From contig NZ_CP094974.1 of assembly GCF_022869805.1 (NCBI RefSeq), positions 4,774,001 through 4,838,000 of the forward strand: 64,000 nucleotides of DNA, read 5' to 3'. The DNA is from Halosolutus halophilus. Its GTDB lineage: Archaea > Halobacteriota > Halobacteria > Halobacteriales > Natrialbaceae. Made by a program: the position numbers and the translations under genes. A model generated the notes under the pieces. The model worked only from the letters and a program-made list of their open reading frames with translations, searched no databases and was not told the DNA's origin. Positions 1 to 8,257 of this stretch are shown here, piece after piece. How positions within the stretch are numbered: the stretch's first letter is position 1; every line of letters starts with the position of its first letter.

Positions 1-339
1 CGCGGTCTCGTTCGAACACTCGGCACCGGTATCGGCGCGACGACCGTCGCCTCGACGAGCATCGGCGCACGGACGGGTTCCGACGCCGACGAATCGGCGG
101 GCGCGGAGCGATACGTCGCCGTCGTCGATCGGATCGTCGACGACAGACACGTCGTGCTCCTGCTCGAGGCGGACGGCGAACTCGTCGATCAACACGTCGA
201 ACCGGCGTCGAAGCTGGCCGACGTCGAGGAGGGCGACGTTCTGCACGTCGTCATCAGGGACGGTGACCGCTGTACGTACCAGCACCTCCCGAACCGGTCC
301 GGTGACCCTGCGGCTCCCGACTCCGGGCGGGACTCCTGA
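1..339 (+). CDS. DUF3006-like protein, 5' end outside window
   Basis: The frame is open from the first base, so the start lies outside the window; 112 residues are visible. After a small-residue-rich stretch that could be the end of a signal segment, the core RYVAVVDRIVDD...VVLLLEADGELVD...VEEGDVLHVVI matches the DUF3006 pattern: a short beta-rich domain often found in secreted or membrane-linked proteins, with no assigned reaction. It ends in a Ser/Pro/Asp-rich tail. The gene is followed by a convergent TraB-like gene 41 bp away. The family call rests on the LLLE..G..VD and GDVL motifs. Confidence 0.6.
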   Translation, partial: RGLVRTLGTGIGATTVASTSIGARTGSDADESAGAERYVAVVDRIVDDRHVVLLLEADGELVDQHVEPASKLADVEEGDVLHVVIRDGDRCTYQHLPNRSGDPAAPDSGRDS

Positions 340-380
340 CGACGTGGCGTCACCCGGTCCCCGGACGGACGGCCGATCGA

Positions 381-1133
381 TCAGTCGATCGGGATCCGGG
401 TCACCGATCGCGAGGACGTTTTGATCGGCACGACCGTATCGGGATCGGTGGAGTCGCGTTCGAGTTCCTCGAGCACGCGTCGAATCCCGTTGTGGTGGCC
501 CGCACCGACGACGGCGACGACGTCGTACCCGTCGCTGCGAAGCCGGTGGAGACGGTTCGCCATCGACCGGTCGCGTCCGTCGATCATCACCTCGGCGACT
601 TCCGGCAGCAGTCGTCGGACGTGGTCGATCATCGGCTGGACGTCGTCGCCGTGATCGACGTCCGAGAACGACGTCGTCATCGCCTCGATCTGTCTGGCGT
701 AGTCCTCGGGCCCCATCAACTGTGCGCGAACCAGCAGCTTCGGAAGCGTCTCGAACCCCACGCGTCGTCCGAGCGCGTCCATCGTTTCCACGATCGGGTC
801 GTCGATGAGGGCGACCTCGGTGTCCAGTTCCGCGGCGGTTTCGATCGCGGTTTCCATGTCGGTCTTCGTGGGGTCGAGTCCGTACAGCCGGACGACGGTC
901 CGCTGGAGGGCCCGCAGTGTCGCGTACGCGGCCGCGGTCGGCGGCGGGAACTCCCGGGTCAGGTCGAAGGGGGACGACTGCTGGTTCCGATCGAGTCGCT
1001 CGAAGCGTCGCTCGTCGAGTTCGACGGCGACGACGTCGGGGTCGACCTCGCGAATCGTCTCGCGAACCCGCCGTCGGTGGGCCGGAGAGAAGTGGACGCT
1101 CGGGACGAACGTGATGGTGCCAGTCTCGGTCAT
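381..1133 (-). CDS. TraB/PrgY-type domain protein
   Basis: A 250-residue protein with the three TraB signatures: VHFSP at about residue 13, VAVELDERR at about 35, and GAGHH at about 210. TraB/GumN proteins belong to the EreA/ChaN-like (Tiki) fold; some members are proposed metal-dependent hydrolases or peptidases, named from pheromone shutdown in enterococci. Many archaeal TraB proteins carry a C-terminal membrane domain, which is absent here, so this is the short soluble form. The ATG at 1131-1133 was chosen because the open frame further upstream looks non-coding (Arg/Ser/Pro-rich). It is monocistronic, and its substrate is unknown. Confidence 0.75.
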   Translation of the reverse strand: MTETGTITFVPSVHFSPAHRRRVRETIREVDPDVVAVELDERRFERLDRNQQSSPFDLTREFPPPTAAAYATLRALQRTVVRLYGLDPTKTDMETAIETAAELDTEVALIDDPIVETMDALGRRVGFETLPKLLVRAQLMGPEDYARQIEAMTTSFSDVDHGDDVQPMIDHVRRLLPEVAEVMIDGRDRSMANRLHRLRSDGYDVVAVVGAGHHNGIRRVLEELERDSTDPDTVVPIKTSSRSVTRIPID

Positions 1134-1306
1134 TCGATCGGTCCGTTCACCGCCGAGGGGTATGAAGCTAGCAGACACCGTCGATCGTGACGGTGGAGTC
1201 ACGACCCGTTTCGTCCCGCTGCCTGGCCGGCTCCGCGTAGGCGAACGGCTAGGCTCCACACCTAAAGGAGCAGACGATCCGCTGACCAACGGCTCGTCTC
1301 ACGGTC

Positions 1307-3031
1307 TCACGCGTCCTCGGCGCCGGTCGTCGCCCCGTCGTCGTCCTGCCAGGGTCGATCGACGTCGAGGTCGTACGCGTCGATCGCGTCCGTCCAGAAC
1401 TCCCGGAACGCCGACTCTTCGAGCCGTCCCACGTCGCTCTCGCCCGCGTCGACGCGCTCGAGTCGTTCGTCCACGGTCTCGAGGAGTCGATCGGCGTCGG
1501 CTCCCTCGACGACGCCCGACTTGATCGCTTCCATGACCGCGTCCTTCTCGCTCTCGAGCACGCGCCGCTCGCCCGCGAGTTCGGCCCGCCGACGGACGGA
1601 CGGATACCGATCGAGAAGTTGCGAGATCGCCGCCTCGAGGCGGTTCTTCTCCCGACCGTACGTATCGCAGAACTCGACGTAGAGGTCCTGTGGGAGTTCT
1701 TCGTCCCGGTGCAGTGCGCTTGCGGTCGCAATGGCGGCGTCGACTCCTCGAAGTCGGGCCGTCAGGAGCCGATAAACTTCCTCGGGCGGCGATCGCTGGA
1801 CGATCCCGAGGCGATCGAGCAGCGGGGCGATCGTCAGCCCCTGGACGAGGAGGCTGAGCGCCGCCACGCCGAAGACGAGCACGCGGAGTTCTTCGCGCAG
1901 GGCGGCCGGAAGTTCCGGCGGCAAGCCGAGGACCAGCGCGATGGGGATCGACGCGTGCAGGCCGCTCCAGGCGATCAGGTGCTGGGACGATCGCGAGATC
2001 GACTCGTCGAGCCAGCGATTGGTCACCGTCACGAGCGGATAGACGACGACGGACCGGGCGAGCACGACGAGGACGAACGCGATCACCACGAGTCCGGCGC
2101 TGTCGACGAAGGCCCCGATCGGCGTCTCGAGGCCGATGAGGACGAACAGGAGCGTGTTGAGCAGGAAGGCGACGGCGCTCCACGTCGTGGCGACGGTGAT
2201 CCGCGTCCGCGGATCGAGCGCGTCGGTCTCCCCGCGATCGCCGATGAACAGGCCGGCGACGACGACCGCGATCGCGCCGCTCGCACCCAGCGCGTCGGCG
2301 AGGAGGTACGAGCCGTAGGCCAGGACGACGGTGAGGCTGACGCCGAGCATCGCGTCGTCGGCCGCGACCATCGCCCGATAGACGAGGTGGCCGGCCACGA
2401 CGCCGACCAGGAAGCCGCCGAGGCTCGCGACCAGCAGTTCGATCCCGACGGTTCGAGCGAGGTCCGTGACGGACGTGACTGCCGTGGGCGAGGCCCCTCG
2501 CTGGACGGCTTCGACGACGGCCGCGAGGATCGTCGCGAAGAGAGCGACGCCCACCCCGTCGTTGAGCAGACTTTCGCTCTCGATGACGGTCGAGAGCCGT
2601 TTCGGCGCCCCGACGTCTTCGAACACCGCCACCACCGAAATCGCATCCGTCGGCAGGATCATGATCGCGAACAGCAGGGAGACGAGCAGCGGGTAGCCGA
2701 GCGCGTACCGACCGAACACGCCGAGCAGGAGAATCGAGAGCACGAGGCCGGGGCCGGCCAGCAGCACCACCGGGAGGAGGTCCGTCTGCAGGCGCTCCAG
2801 GTCGACGTTCGTACCACCCTGGAACAGCAACGCGGGAAGGACGACGAGCAGGATGATCTCCTCGGAGAGACCGATCGTGTGGGGGACTCCGATCGCCGAC
2901 GCGCCGACGCCGACGAGGAGCAACGCGATCGTGTACGGAATGTTCGCGACCCTCGCAAGTGCGACGCCGGCCGTGGCCGCGATCAGCAAGACGACGACGA
3001 GCTCGACGAGAACGGTTTCGAGGACGCTCAT
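1307..3031 (-). CDS. CPA1-family Na+/H+ antiporter (NhaP type)
   Basis: 574 residues with about 12 hydrophobic segments in the first 420, then a charged cytoplasmic C-terminal domain rich in Arg and Glu. The CPA1 ion-binding signatures are present: PTDA at 127-130 and ESLLNDG at 153-159. These proteins exchange cytoplasmic Na+ for H+ and are common in haloarchaea for ion and pH homeostasis. A GTG lies directly before the chosen ATG (3029-3031), so the start could be one codon longer. The gene is isolated, with its promoter facing the flavoprotein gene at 3169-4518. The exact cation specificity cannot be read from the sequence. Confidence 0.85.
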   Translation of the reverse strand: MSVLETVLVELVVVLLIAATAGVALARVANIPYTIALLLVGVGASAIGVPHTIGLSEEIILLVVLPALLFQGGTNVDLERLQTDLLPVVLLAGPGLVLSILLLGVFGRYALGYPLLVSLLFAIMILPTDAISVVAVFEDVGAPKRLSTVIESESLLNDGVGVALFATILAAVVEAVQRGASPTAVTSVTDLARTVGIELLVASLGGFLVGVVAGHLVYRAMVAADDAMLGVSLTVVLAYGSYLLADALGASGAIAVVVAGLFIGDRGETDALDPRTRITVATTWSAVAFLLNTLLFVLIGLETPIGAFVDSAGLVVIAFVLVVLARSVVVYPLVTVTNRWLDESISRSSQHLIAWSGLHASIPIALVLGLPPELPAALREELRVLVFGVAALSLLVQGLTIAPLLDRLGIVQRSPPEEVYRLLTARLRGVDAAIATASALHRDEELPQDLYVEFCDTYGREKNRLEAAISQLLDRYPSVRRRAELAGERRVLESEKDAVMEAIKSGVVEGADADRLLETVDERLERVDAGESDVGRLEESAFREFWTDAIDAYDLDVDRPWQDDDGATTGAEDA

Positions 3032-3168
3032 CACGGACCGGCTACACCGCGTGGCCAGTTAACGCCACCACCGGTTCAGGGAGAGTGAGACGCCGACTCG
3101 TCGCCGTCTCGGTGAAAATCCGGGCCGAGATCCGATCGGGCCGGAGATCGATCGCGGTTACGAGTGAC

Positions 3169-4518
3169 CTAGTCCTCGAGTTTGCCGGCAAGCACCTTCG
3201 CCGCGGTGAGGATCGGATCCCAGACGGGGCTGAACGGCGGCGCGTACGCGAGGTCGAGGTTCTGCAGCTCCGGGACGATAAGGTCCGCGTGCAGCGCCGT
3301 CGCGACCGTGTCGATCCGCTTTGCGCCCTCGCGGCCGACCACGCTGGCGCCGAGCACGCGCTCGCTCTCCCGATCGGCGACCAGCGTCACGGTGAGATCG
3401 GTCGCGCCGGGATAGTAGTGCGGGCGCGTCGGCGCCTCGATCGTCACGGAGACGGGGTCGAAGCCGACCTCTCGCGCCAGATCGGGGTCGATCACCCCGG
3501 TCCGGGCCGCCCCGAGGTCGAAGGCCTTGACGATCGCCGTGCCGGCCGTGCCGCCGGTCGGCGTGGGATCGCCCGCGACGGTGGTACCGATCGCTCGCCC
3601 GGCGCGGTTGGCGGTCAGTGCCAGCGGGACGTGATCGGGTTCGCCGGTCACGACGTTCGTCGCCTCCGCACAGTCGCCCGCGGCGTAAACGTCGTCGTAG
3701 TTCGTGCGGCCGTACTCGTCGGTCGCGATGGCACCCGTCGGTCCGAGTTCGATCCCGGCCTCCGCGGCGAGTTCGACGTTCGGCGCGACGCCGACGCCGA
3801 CGATGACGACGTCCGCGGGCACGGAGTCGTCTTCCAGTTCGACCGCCTCGACGTGTTCGCCGCCGGCGAACCCCTGGACCGCCGTCTCGAGGTGCAGTTC
3901 GACGCCCTGATCGCGGAGGTGGTCTTCGACGACACGCGCGGTCTCCTTCCCGAAGGGCTGGAGCGTCTGCGGGAGCATCTCGAAGATCGAAACGTCGATT
4001 CCGCGTTCGGTGAGCGCTTCCGCCATCTCGACGCCGACGTAGCCGCCGCCGACGATCGCCGCGGACGCCGGTTCGTGGGCGTCGACGTAGTCCTCGATCG
4101 CGTCCGCCTCGTCCATGCTTCGCAGGGTGAACACGCCCCCGAGATCGAACCCGTCGAACGGTGGTTCGACGGCGCGAGCGCCGGTACCGATCAGCATGGC
4201 ACCGTAGGGCTGGTCGAACCGATCGCCGTCGGTCTCGACGGTGACGGTCTTCGCCTCCGGATCGATCGAGACGACTTCGTGTCCGGTCCGGAGGTCCACG
4301 TCGCGTTCCTCGCGGAACTCCTCGGGCGTCACGGCGACGAGGTCCTCGAGGTCGTCGACGGCCCCCTTCACGTAGTAGGGCATGCCACAGGCCGCATACG
4401 AGACCCACTCGCCTTTCTCGAAGACGATCACGTCGAGGTCCGGATTCTCGCGCTTCGCTTTGCTCGCGGCACTCATCCCGGCAGCGTCACCGCCGACGAT
4501 TACGAACGGGTCGTCCAT
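3169..4518 (-). CDS. FAD/NAD(P)-dependent CoA-disulfide reductase-like oxidoreductase
   Basis: 449 residues, single-Cys class of pyridine nucleotide-disulfide oxidoreductases. An N-terminal FAD-binding IVGGDAAGMSAA (7-18) is followed by the redox-active Cys44 in SYAACGMPYY, an NAD(P)-binding IVGGGYVGVEMAE (155-167) and the second FAD motif YAAGDCAEA (278-286). The C-terminal dimerisation domain ends with the usual hydrophobic YAPPFSPVWDP. Members act as CoA-disulfide reductases, NADH oxidases or polysulfide/persulfide reductases, so a sulfur role fits the DsrE/TusA cluster next door. A TATA-like stretch at 4538-4548 predicts a leaderless ATG at 4518, and CCAATATTGG at 4564-4573 lies just upstream. 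Substrate uncertain. Confidence 0.85.
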   Translation of the reverse strand: MDDPFVIVGGDAAGMSAASKAKRENPDLDVIVFEKGEWVSYAACGMPYYVKGAVDDLEDLVAVTPEEFREERDVDLRTGHEVVSIDPEAKTVTVETDGDRFDQPYGAMLIGTGARAVEPPFDGFDLGGVFTLRSMDEADAIEDYVDAHEPASAAIVGGGYVGVEMAEALTERGIDVSIFEMLPQTLQPFGKETARVVEDHLRDQGVELHLETAVQGFAGGEHVEAVELEDDSVPADVVIVGVGVAPNVELAAEAGIELGPTGAIATDEYGRTNYDDVYAAGDCAEATNVVTGEPDHVPLALTANRAGRAIGTTVAGDPTPTGGTAGTAIVKAFDLGAARTGVIDPDLAREVGFDPVSVTIEAPTRPHYYPGATDLTVTLVADRESERVLGASVVGREGAKRIDTVATALHADLIVPELQNLDLAYAPPFSPVWDPILTAAKVLAGKLED

Positions 4519-4563
4519 ACGCCAGGGTAGGGCCGCTACCGTGTAAAGTATTTCGCGAATTCC

Positions 4564-4573
4564 CCAATATTGG
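4564..4573. promoter_or_regulatory. Palindrome CCAATATTGG upstream of CoADR-like gene
   Basis: A perfect 10-bp palindrome about 20 bp upstream of the TATA-like element of the minus-strand flavoprotein gene. It resembles joined half-sites of the ATTGT-N9-CCAAT operator seen elsewhere in the window, but the nine-base spacing is not present, so membership of that set is weak. Confidence 0.35.
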
Positions 4574-4682
4574 TGAACGGATCGTTTCGAAGTTCGGTCG
4601 TTCGAAGCGTGCGGTGCTGGCTCAGAACCGACGAGTGGTCAGGTGATGCAGGGTCGCGGGTGACCGACGGAAAATGGTCTCG

Positions 4683-4946
4683 TTATTCCAGTTCGACGCG
4701 GCCGTTCGAGTGAACCGTCACGTCGTATCCTCGGTACCTGAACGTCAGACGTCCGCGTCGGGCCGAGTCGTCGGCGGCGACCGGCTCGAACAACCGGTCC
4801 AGCGCGGCCGCGTCGACGACTTCGTTGAGCGGTGGCTCGAGGTCGGCCGGAGCGACGCCCTCCGCGTCGGCGATCACCTCGAGGGCGCGCATACTCGGCT
4901 TCGTGAACGCGTGCTCGTCCTCTCCGACTGTGTCGGTCCTGGGCAT
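4683..4946 (-). CDS. HalOD1 output-domain protein
   Basis: 87 residues. The layout (helical ALEVIADAEGVAPADLEPPLN, then a beta hairpin ending RYRGYDVTVHSNGRVELE) matches the haloarchaeal output domain HalOD1, usually a stand-alone small protein or the output end of response regulators. It is the last gene of a minus-strand operon after DsrE2 and TusA (3 bp between stop and next start). The position suggests a modulator or partner of the sulfur-relay proteins, but no reaction is known. The family is recognised with good confidence; the role is inference only. Confidence 0.75.
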   Translation of the reverse strand: MPRTDTVGEDEHAFTKPSMRALEVIADAEGVAPADLEPPLNEVVDAAALDRLFEPVAADDSARRGRLTFRYRGYDVTVHSNGRVELE

Positions 4947-4949
4947 GGA

Positions 4950-5537
4950 TTACACCAGCAGCTGGATGTCGGACTCGGCCATGTGTTGCAGCGCGGTGGC
5001 CGCGCCGACGCCCGTCGTCACGCCGTCGTAGAAGTCGTCTTCGTCGTAGTCCATCAGCTCGATCGTCATCTGGCAGGCCTGCAGATCGACGCCGCTGTCG
5101 AGCGAGAGGTCGATCAGCTCCTCGATGGTGGCGGTGCCGTTCTCGTCGATCTTCTTCTGCATCATCTTCGTGGCCATCGAGTCCATGCCGGGGAGCGCGG
5201 CGAGCGCGTTCGGCATCGGCATGTTCGGGTTCCCGACGGCGCTCAGCTTGAGGTTCTGGGATTTCTCCTCGTGGAGGATGTCGAGACCCCAGAAGGTGTG
5301 GAAGACGACGACGTCCCAGCCGAAGGCGGCCGCCGTGCTCGCCAGGATCAGCGGCGGGTAGGCCATGTCGAAACTGCCCTGGGTCGCGACGATCGTCATC
5401 TTCTTCTGGTCGTCGCCCTCGTCCAGGTCGGCGATCGACTCCTCGAGCTCGTCGACGCGCTCGTACAGCGCCTGCAGCTCGTCGTGGTCGATCTCGCCGT
5501 CAGCGTCGATCGGTGTCGTGGGGTTGTCCGTACTCAT
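4950..5537 (-). CDS. DsrE/DsrF/DrsH (DsrE2-type) sulfur-carrier family protein
   Basis: 195 residues. A charged coiled-coil stretch (about 18-45) precedes a Rossmann-like DsrE core that begins MTIVATQGSFDMAY (47-60). Cys155 in LQACQM is the likely sulfur-carrying residue, as in DsrE2/peroxiredoxin-like family proteins. A Met/Pro-rich loop (105-125) is typical of this subgroup. DsrE-type proteins accept persulfide from TusA or rhodanese and pass it on. It sits between tusA and the HalOD1 gene with near-zero spacing, so the three are co-transcribed and presumably work together in cytoplasmic sulfur transfer. Confidence 0.85.
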   Translation of the reverse strand: MSTDNPTTPIDADGEIDHDELQALYERVDELEESIADLDEGDDQKKMTIVATQGSFDMAYPPLILASTAAAFGWDVVVFHTFWGLDILHEEKSQNLKLSAVGNPNMPMPNALAALPGMDSMATKMMQKKIDENGTATIEELIDLSLDSGVDLQACQMTIELMDYDEDDFYDGVTTGVGAATALQHMAESDIQLLV

Positions 5538-5538
5538 C

Positions 5539-5784
5539 TTATGCCGTTTTCTTCACGTAGTGGGTGTAGAGGTCGCCGTCCTCGACCTGATCGAGGAGCT
5601 CGACCCCGTCGGTGCCCTCGGCCCAGCCCTGAATGTCGCTCATGCTGCCCGAGTCGGTCGCGATAACTTCGAGGACGTCGCCGTCTCCGAGGTCGTCGAT
5701 GGCCTGCTTGGTCTTCACGATAGGCATCGGGCACGACTGTCCTTTCACGTCGAGCGTCTCCGTGGTGTCGTATTTCGAACTCAT
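5539..5784 (-). CDS. tusA: TusA-family sulfurtransferase (sulfur carrier)
   Basis: 81 residues from the ATG at 5782-5784. The TusA signature is the CPMP motif with Cys18, followed by a helix and the beta-sheet ending HYVKKTA. The conserved Cys carries a persulfide. It heads the minus-strand operon tusA-dsrE2-HalOD1, one base apart from the next gene. A TATA-like element (ccataaaagg, 5833-5842) sits upstream, and an ATTGG-N9-ACAAT inverted repeat (5803-5821) lies between that element and the ATG, a layout typical of repression. A longer start (12 more residues) is possible but lacks promoter support. Confidence 0.9.
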   Translation of the reverse strand: MSSKYDTTETLDVKGQSCPMPIVKTKQAIDDLGDGDVLEVIATDSGSMSDIQGWAEGTDGVELLDQVEDGDLYTHYVKKTA

Positions 5785-5802
5785 GTTTTCTCTGTGCTCT
5801 GT

Positions 5803-5821
5803 ATTGGAGCTATCGTACAAT
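5803..5821. promoter_or_regulatory. Candidate operator A (ATTGG-N9-ACAAT), tusA promoter
   Basis: Inverted repeat with half-sites ATTGG and ACAAT separated by nine bases, lying between the TATA-like element (5833-5842) and the tusA start. On the minus strand it reads ATTGT-N9-CCAAT, identical in layout to the sites at 31359 and 53566. Its overlap with the predicted transcription start suggests repression. Confidence 0.65.
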
Positions 5822-5850
5822 ATTGGCTACGACCATAAAAGGATATCGAT

Positions 5851-5870
5851 TATTGTGCCCGATGTGAATA
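5851..5870. promoter_or_regulatory. Candidate operator A variant in divergent sulfur promoter
   Basis: TATTGTGC followed by a right half GTGAATA; the same left and right halves recur at 5961-5980, about 110 bp away, on the same strand. The left half matches the ATTGT(A/G)C consensus and the right half is a weaker match to CCAATA. It lies between the divergent tusA and rhodanese/MBL genes. Confidence 0.5.
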
Positions 5871-5960
5871 GCCGTCGTTCGTCGGGATCGGACATATTGC
5901 GGTGATGATCCATAATACACGCGCACATTGGATCTAAATACGTTGATGGCGATCCAGCTG

Positions 5961-5980
5961 TATTGTGCGGTAAGTGAATA
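5961..5980. promoter_or_regulatory. Candidate operator A variant upstream of rhodanese/MBL gene
   Basis: TATTGTGC...GTGAATA, ending 11 bp before the TATA-like cccttaagtg (5991-6000) of the plus-strand gene. Transcription would then begin near 6021-6030, close to the ATG. The site matches 5851-5870 in both halves. Confidence 0.5.
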
Positions 5981-6029
5981 ACTATGCAAACCCTTAAGTG
6001 CGAGCAGCCGGTACTGGGCAGTGTACAAC

Positions 6030-7223
6030 ATGGACGACATGGACTTTCCAACGCCGGACGTCGAAATCGAATCGGTGACGCCGGACGAACTGAAAGCACG
6101 TATCGACGCGGGCGAGGAGGTTACGATCCTCGACACGCGAATGGAATCGGACTACGAGGAGTGGCGCATCGACGGGGAGAACGTCGAGTCGATCAACGTT
6201 CCCTACTTCGAGTTCCTCGAGGACGAGATCGACGCCCACGTCCTCCAGAAGATCCCCGACGACCGCGAGATCACCGTCCTCTGTGCGAAAGGCGGTGCGA
6301 GCGAGTACGTCGCTGGAACCCTCGCCGAGCGCGACTACGACGTTCACCACCTCGAAGACGGGATGAACGGCTGGGCGCGCATCTACGAGGCCGTCGAAGT
6401 CGAGCGCTACGACGGCGCCGGCACGCTGCTCCAGTACCAGCGCCCCTCCAGCGGCTGTCTCGGCTACCTCGTCTACGACGACGGCGAGGCCGCCGTGATC
6501 GACCCGCTGCGGGCGTTCACTGACCGTTACCTCGAGGACGCCAAGGAACTGGGCGTCGACCTCGAATACGCGATCGACACGCACATTCACGCCGACCACA
6601 TCTCGGGCGTCCGCGCGCTCGACGCCGTCGGCGTCGAGGGCGTCATTCCCGAGGCGTCGGTCGATCGCGGGGTCACCTACGCCGACGAGCTGACGCTGGC
6701 CGAGGACGGCGACGAGTTCCAGGTCGGCGACGCCACCATCGAGACGGTGTACACGCCCGGGCACACCTCCGGGATGACCTCGTACCTGATCGACGACTCG
6801 CTGCTCGCGACCGGCGACGGGCTGTTCGTCGAGAGCGTCGCCCGTCCCGACCTCGAGGAAGGCGACGACGGCGCGCCCGAGGCCGCTAGCCTGCTCTACG
6901 AGTCGCTGCAAGAGCGCGTGCTCACGCTACCCGACGAGACGCTCATCGGCGGTGCCCACTTCAGCGACGCGGCCGAGCCCGCCGACGACGGTACCTACAC
7001 GGCGCCGATCGGCCAGCTCGTCGAGGAGATGGACGCGCTGACGATGGACGAAGACGAGTTCGTCGAGCTGATCCTCTCGGACATGCCGCCGCGGCCGGCC
7101 AACTACGAGGACATCATCCCGACGAACCTCGGACAGCAGGAGGCCGACGACGAGGAAGCGTTCGAACTCGAACTCGGCCCGAACAACTGCGCCGCCAGTC
7201 AGGAATCGCTGGCAGGTGACTGA
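6030..7223 (+). CDS. Rhodanese / MBL-fold persulfide dioxygenase-like fusion (copy 1)
   Basis: 397 residues. The N-terminal rhodanese domain (about 10-125) has active-site Cys85 in LCAKGG. The C-terminal metallo-beta-lactamase domain (about 130-330) has THIHADH (184-190), PGHTSG (243-248) and TGDGLF (261-266), the ligand pattern of ETHE1-like persulfide dioxygenases. It ends with LGPNNCAA, shared with the copies at 36269 and 53586. ETHE1-rhodanese fusions oxidise or transfer persulfide sulfur to give sulfite or thiosulfate. ATG 6030 is preferred; a GTG at 6021 is in frame. The YeeE/YedE genes follow 20 bp downstream, so thiosulfate and sulfane handling look linked. Confidence 0.85.
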   Translation: MDDMDFPTPDVEIESVTPDELKARIDAGEEVTILDTRMESDYEEWRIDGENVESINVPYFEFLEDEIDAHVLQKIPDDREITVLCAKGGASEYVAGTLAERDYDVHHLEDGMNGWARIYEAVEVERYDGAGTLLQYQRPSSGCLGYLVYDDGEAAVIDPLRAFTDRYLEDAKELGVDLEYAIDTHIHADHISGVRALDAVGVEGVIPEASVDRGVTYADELTLAEDGDEFQVGDATIETVYTPGHTSGMTSYLIDDSLLATGDGLFVESVARPDLEEGDDGAPEAASLLYESLQERVLTLPDETLIGGAHFSDAAEPADDGTYTAPIGQLVEEMDALTMDEDEFVELILSDMPPRPANYEDIIPTNLGQQEADDEEAFELELGPNNCAASQESLAGD

Positions 7224-7243
7224 TCGAAGTGATCGAGATCGGA

Positions 7244-7735
7244 ATGCCCGCTGAACTCGTCGCCCAGTCCGTGGTCGCAGACCCGTTCCCCAACGGCGTC
7301 TATCGATACGCCGTCGGGGGGCTGCTCGTCGGACTGGGGGCCGTCGTGATCTACCTCGGAACCGGCATCCCGGCCGGCGCGAGTACGTTCCTCGAGTCGA
7401 CGCTGTCGTACGTCTCGGACCAGTCGCGGTTCCAGCAGTATCTCGGGTCGCGGGACTGGCGCGTCGTCTTCACGCTAGGAATCATCCTGGGGGCGGCGGT
7501 CTACGCCGTCTTCTGGCAGCGCGGCGCGTGGACGACGGACGTCCAGCCCTGGCGGCTGCTGATCGGCGGCGTCTTCGTCGGGATCGGCACCCGCATCGGC
7601 AAGGGCTGTACGTCGGGTCACGGCGTCTGTGGCGTCGGATCGGCCTCGAAGACGTCGATCGTCGGGGTCATTACGTTCCTGACGGTCGCGATCGTGACAG
7701 CGCAACTGGTTCAGGCGATGGGGGTGAGTCCGTAA
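7244..7735 (+). CDS. YeeE/YedE-family thiosulfate permease, N-terminal half
   Basis: 163 residues with about four membrane segments. It carries the YeeE signature GCTSGHGVCG with Cys122 and Cys129, the region that relays thiosulfate through thiol contacts in characterised YeeE transporters. In bacteria the transporter is often one chain of about 350 residues; here it is split in two, with the second half starting one base after this stop codon. A GTG at 7229 is an alternative start. The genes follow the rhodanese/MBL gene in the same operon, consistent with import of thiosulfate or a related sulfane-sulfur species. Confidence 0.85.
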   Translation: MPAELVAQSVVADPFPNGVYRYAVGGLLVGLGAVVIYLGTGIPAGASTFLESTLSYVSDQSRFQQYLGSRDWRVVFTLGIILGAAVYAVFWQRGAWTTDVQPWRLLIGGVFVGIGTRIGKGCTSGHGVCGVGSASKTSIVGVITFLTVAIVTAQLVQAMGVSP

Positions 7736-7736
7736 C

Positions 7737-8195
7737 ATGGCCGACCGCCATCCCCTGTTCATGCCGCTGATCTTCGTCGGCGGCCTGATCTTCGGCTTCG
7801 GACTCGCCTTCAGCCACATGGCCCGCCCCGAAGTGGTGCTGGACTTCCTCCAGTTTACCGACTTCGGGCTGCTGTTCGTCATGTTCGGCGCCGCGATCGT
7901 CTCGGGCATCGCGTTCGCGACCATGCCCCGACTCCGCGATCGCGCGCCGCTGACCGGCAGGCCGTACGGTCGGCGACTGAAGTCGTTCGATCGGAACGTC
8001 CTGATCGGCGGCGCGATCTTCGGCGTCGGCTGGGGCCTCTCGGGGATCTGTCCCGGCGCGGCCTACGCTAGCCTCGGGATCGGTAACATCACCATCCTGT
8101 GGGCGCTCGCCGGCATGTTCGCCGGTGCCTACGTCCAGGGCCGCTGGCGGAGCCACCGTTCCGCGTCCAAAGCCGCCGCGACGGGTGCCGACTAA
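7737..8195 (+). CDS. YeeE/YedE-family permease, C-terminal half
   Basis: 152 residues with about four membrane segments and the second conserved motif of the family, GLSGICPGAAYA, with Cys105. It completes the permease begun by the gene ending at 7735; the pair is translationally adjacent (1 bp). The last 20 residues are a basic, Ala/Ser-rich cytoplasmic tail. Split YeeE pairs next to MBL/rhodanese genes are a common arrangement, so a complex of the two halves is expected. Confidence 0.85.
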   Translation: MADRHPLFMPLIFVGGLIFGFGLAFSHMARPEVVLDFLQFTDFGLLFVMFGAAIVSGIAFATMPRLRDRAPLTGRPYGRRLKSFDRNVLIGGAIFGVGWGLSGICPGAAYASLGIGNITILWALAGMFAGAYVQGRWRSHRSASKAAATGAD

Positions 8196-8257
8196 CCCCC
8201 TTTCCCACGTATCGTGGACCACGAACCGCTGACAGACCGTCTTTTCGTACACTACTG

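Noticed and set aside
1619..3088. 489-residue plus-strand open frame opposite the NhaP antiporter
   Set aside because: Composition is Arg/Asp/Gln/Glu-rich without hydrophobic cores; it is the antisense shadow of a clear membrane protein in GC-rich DNA.
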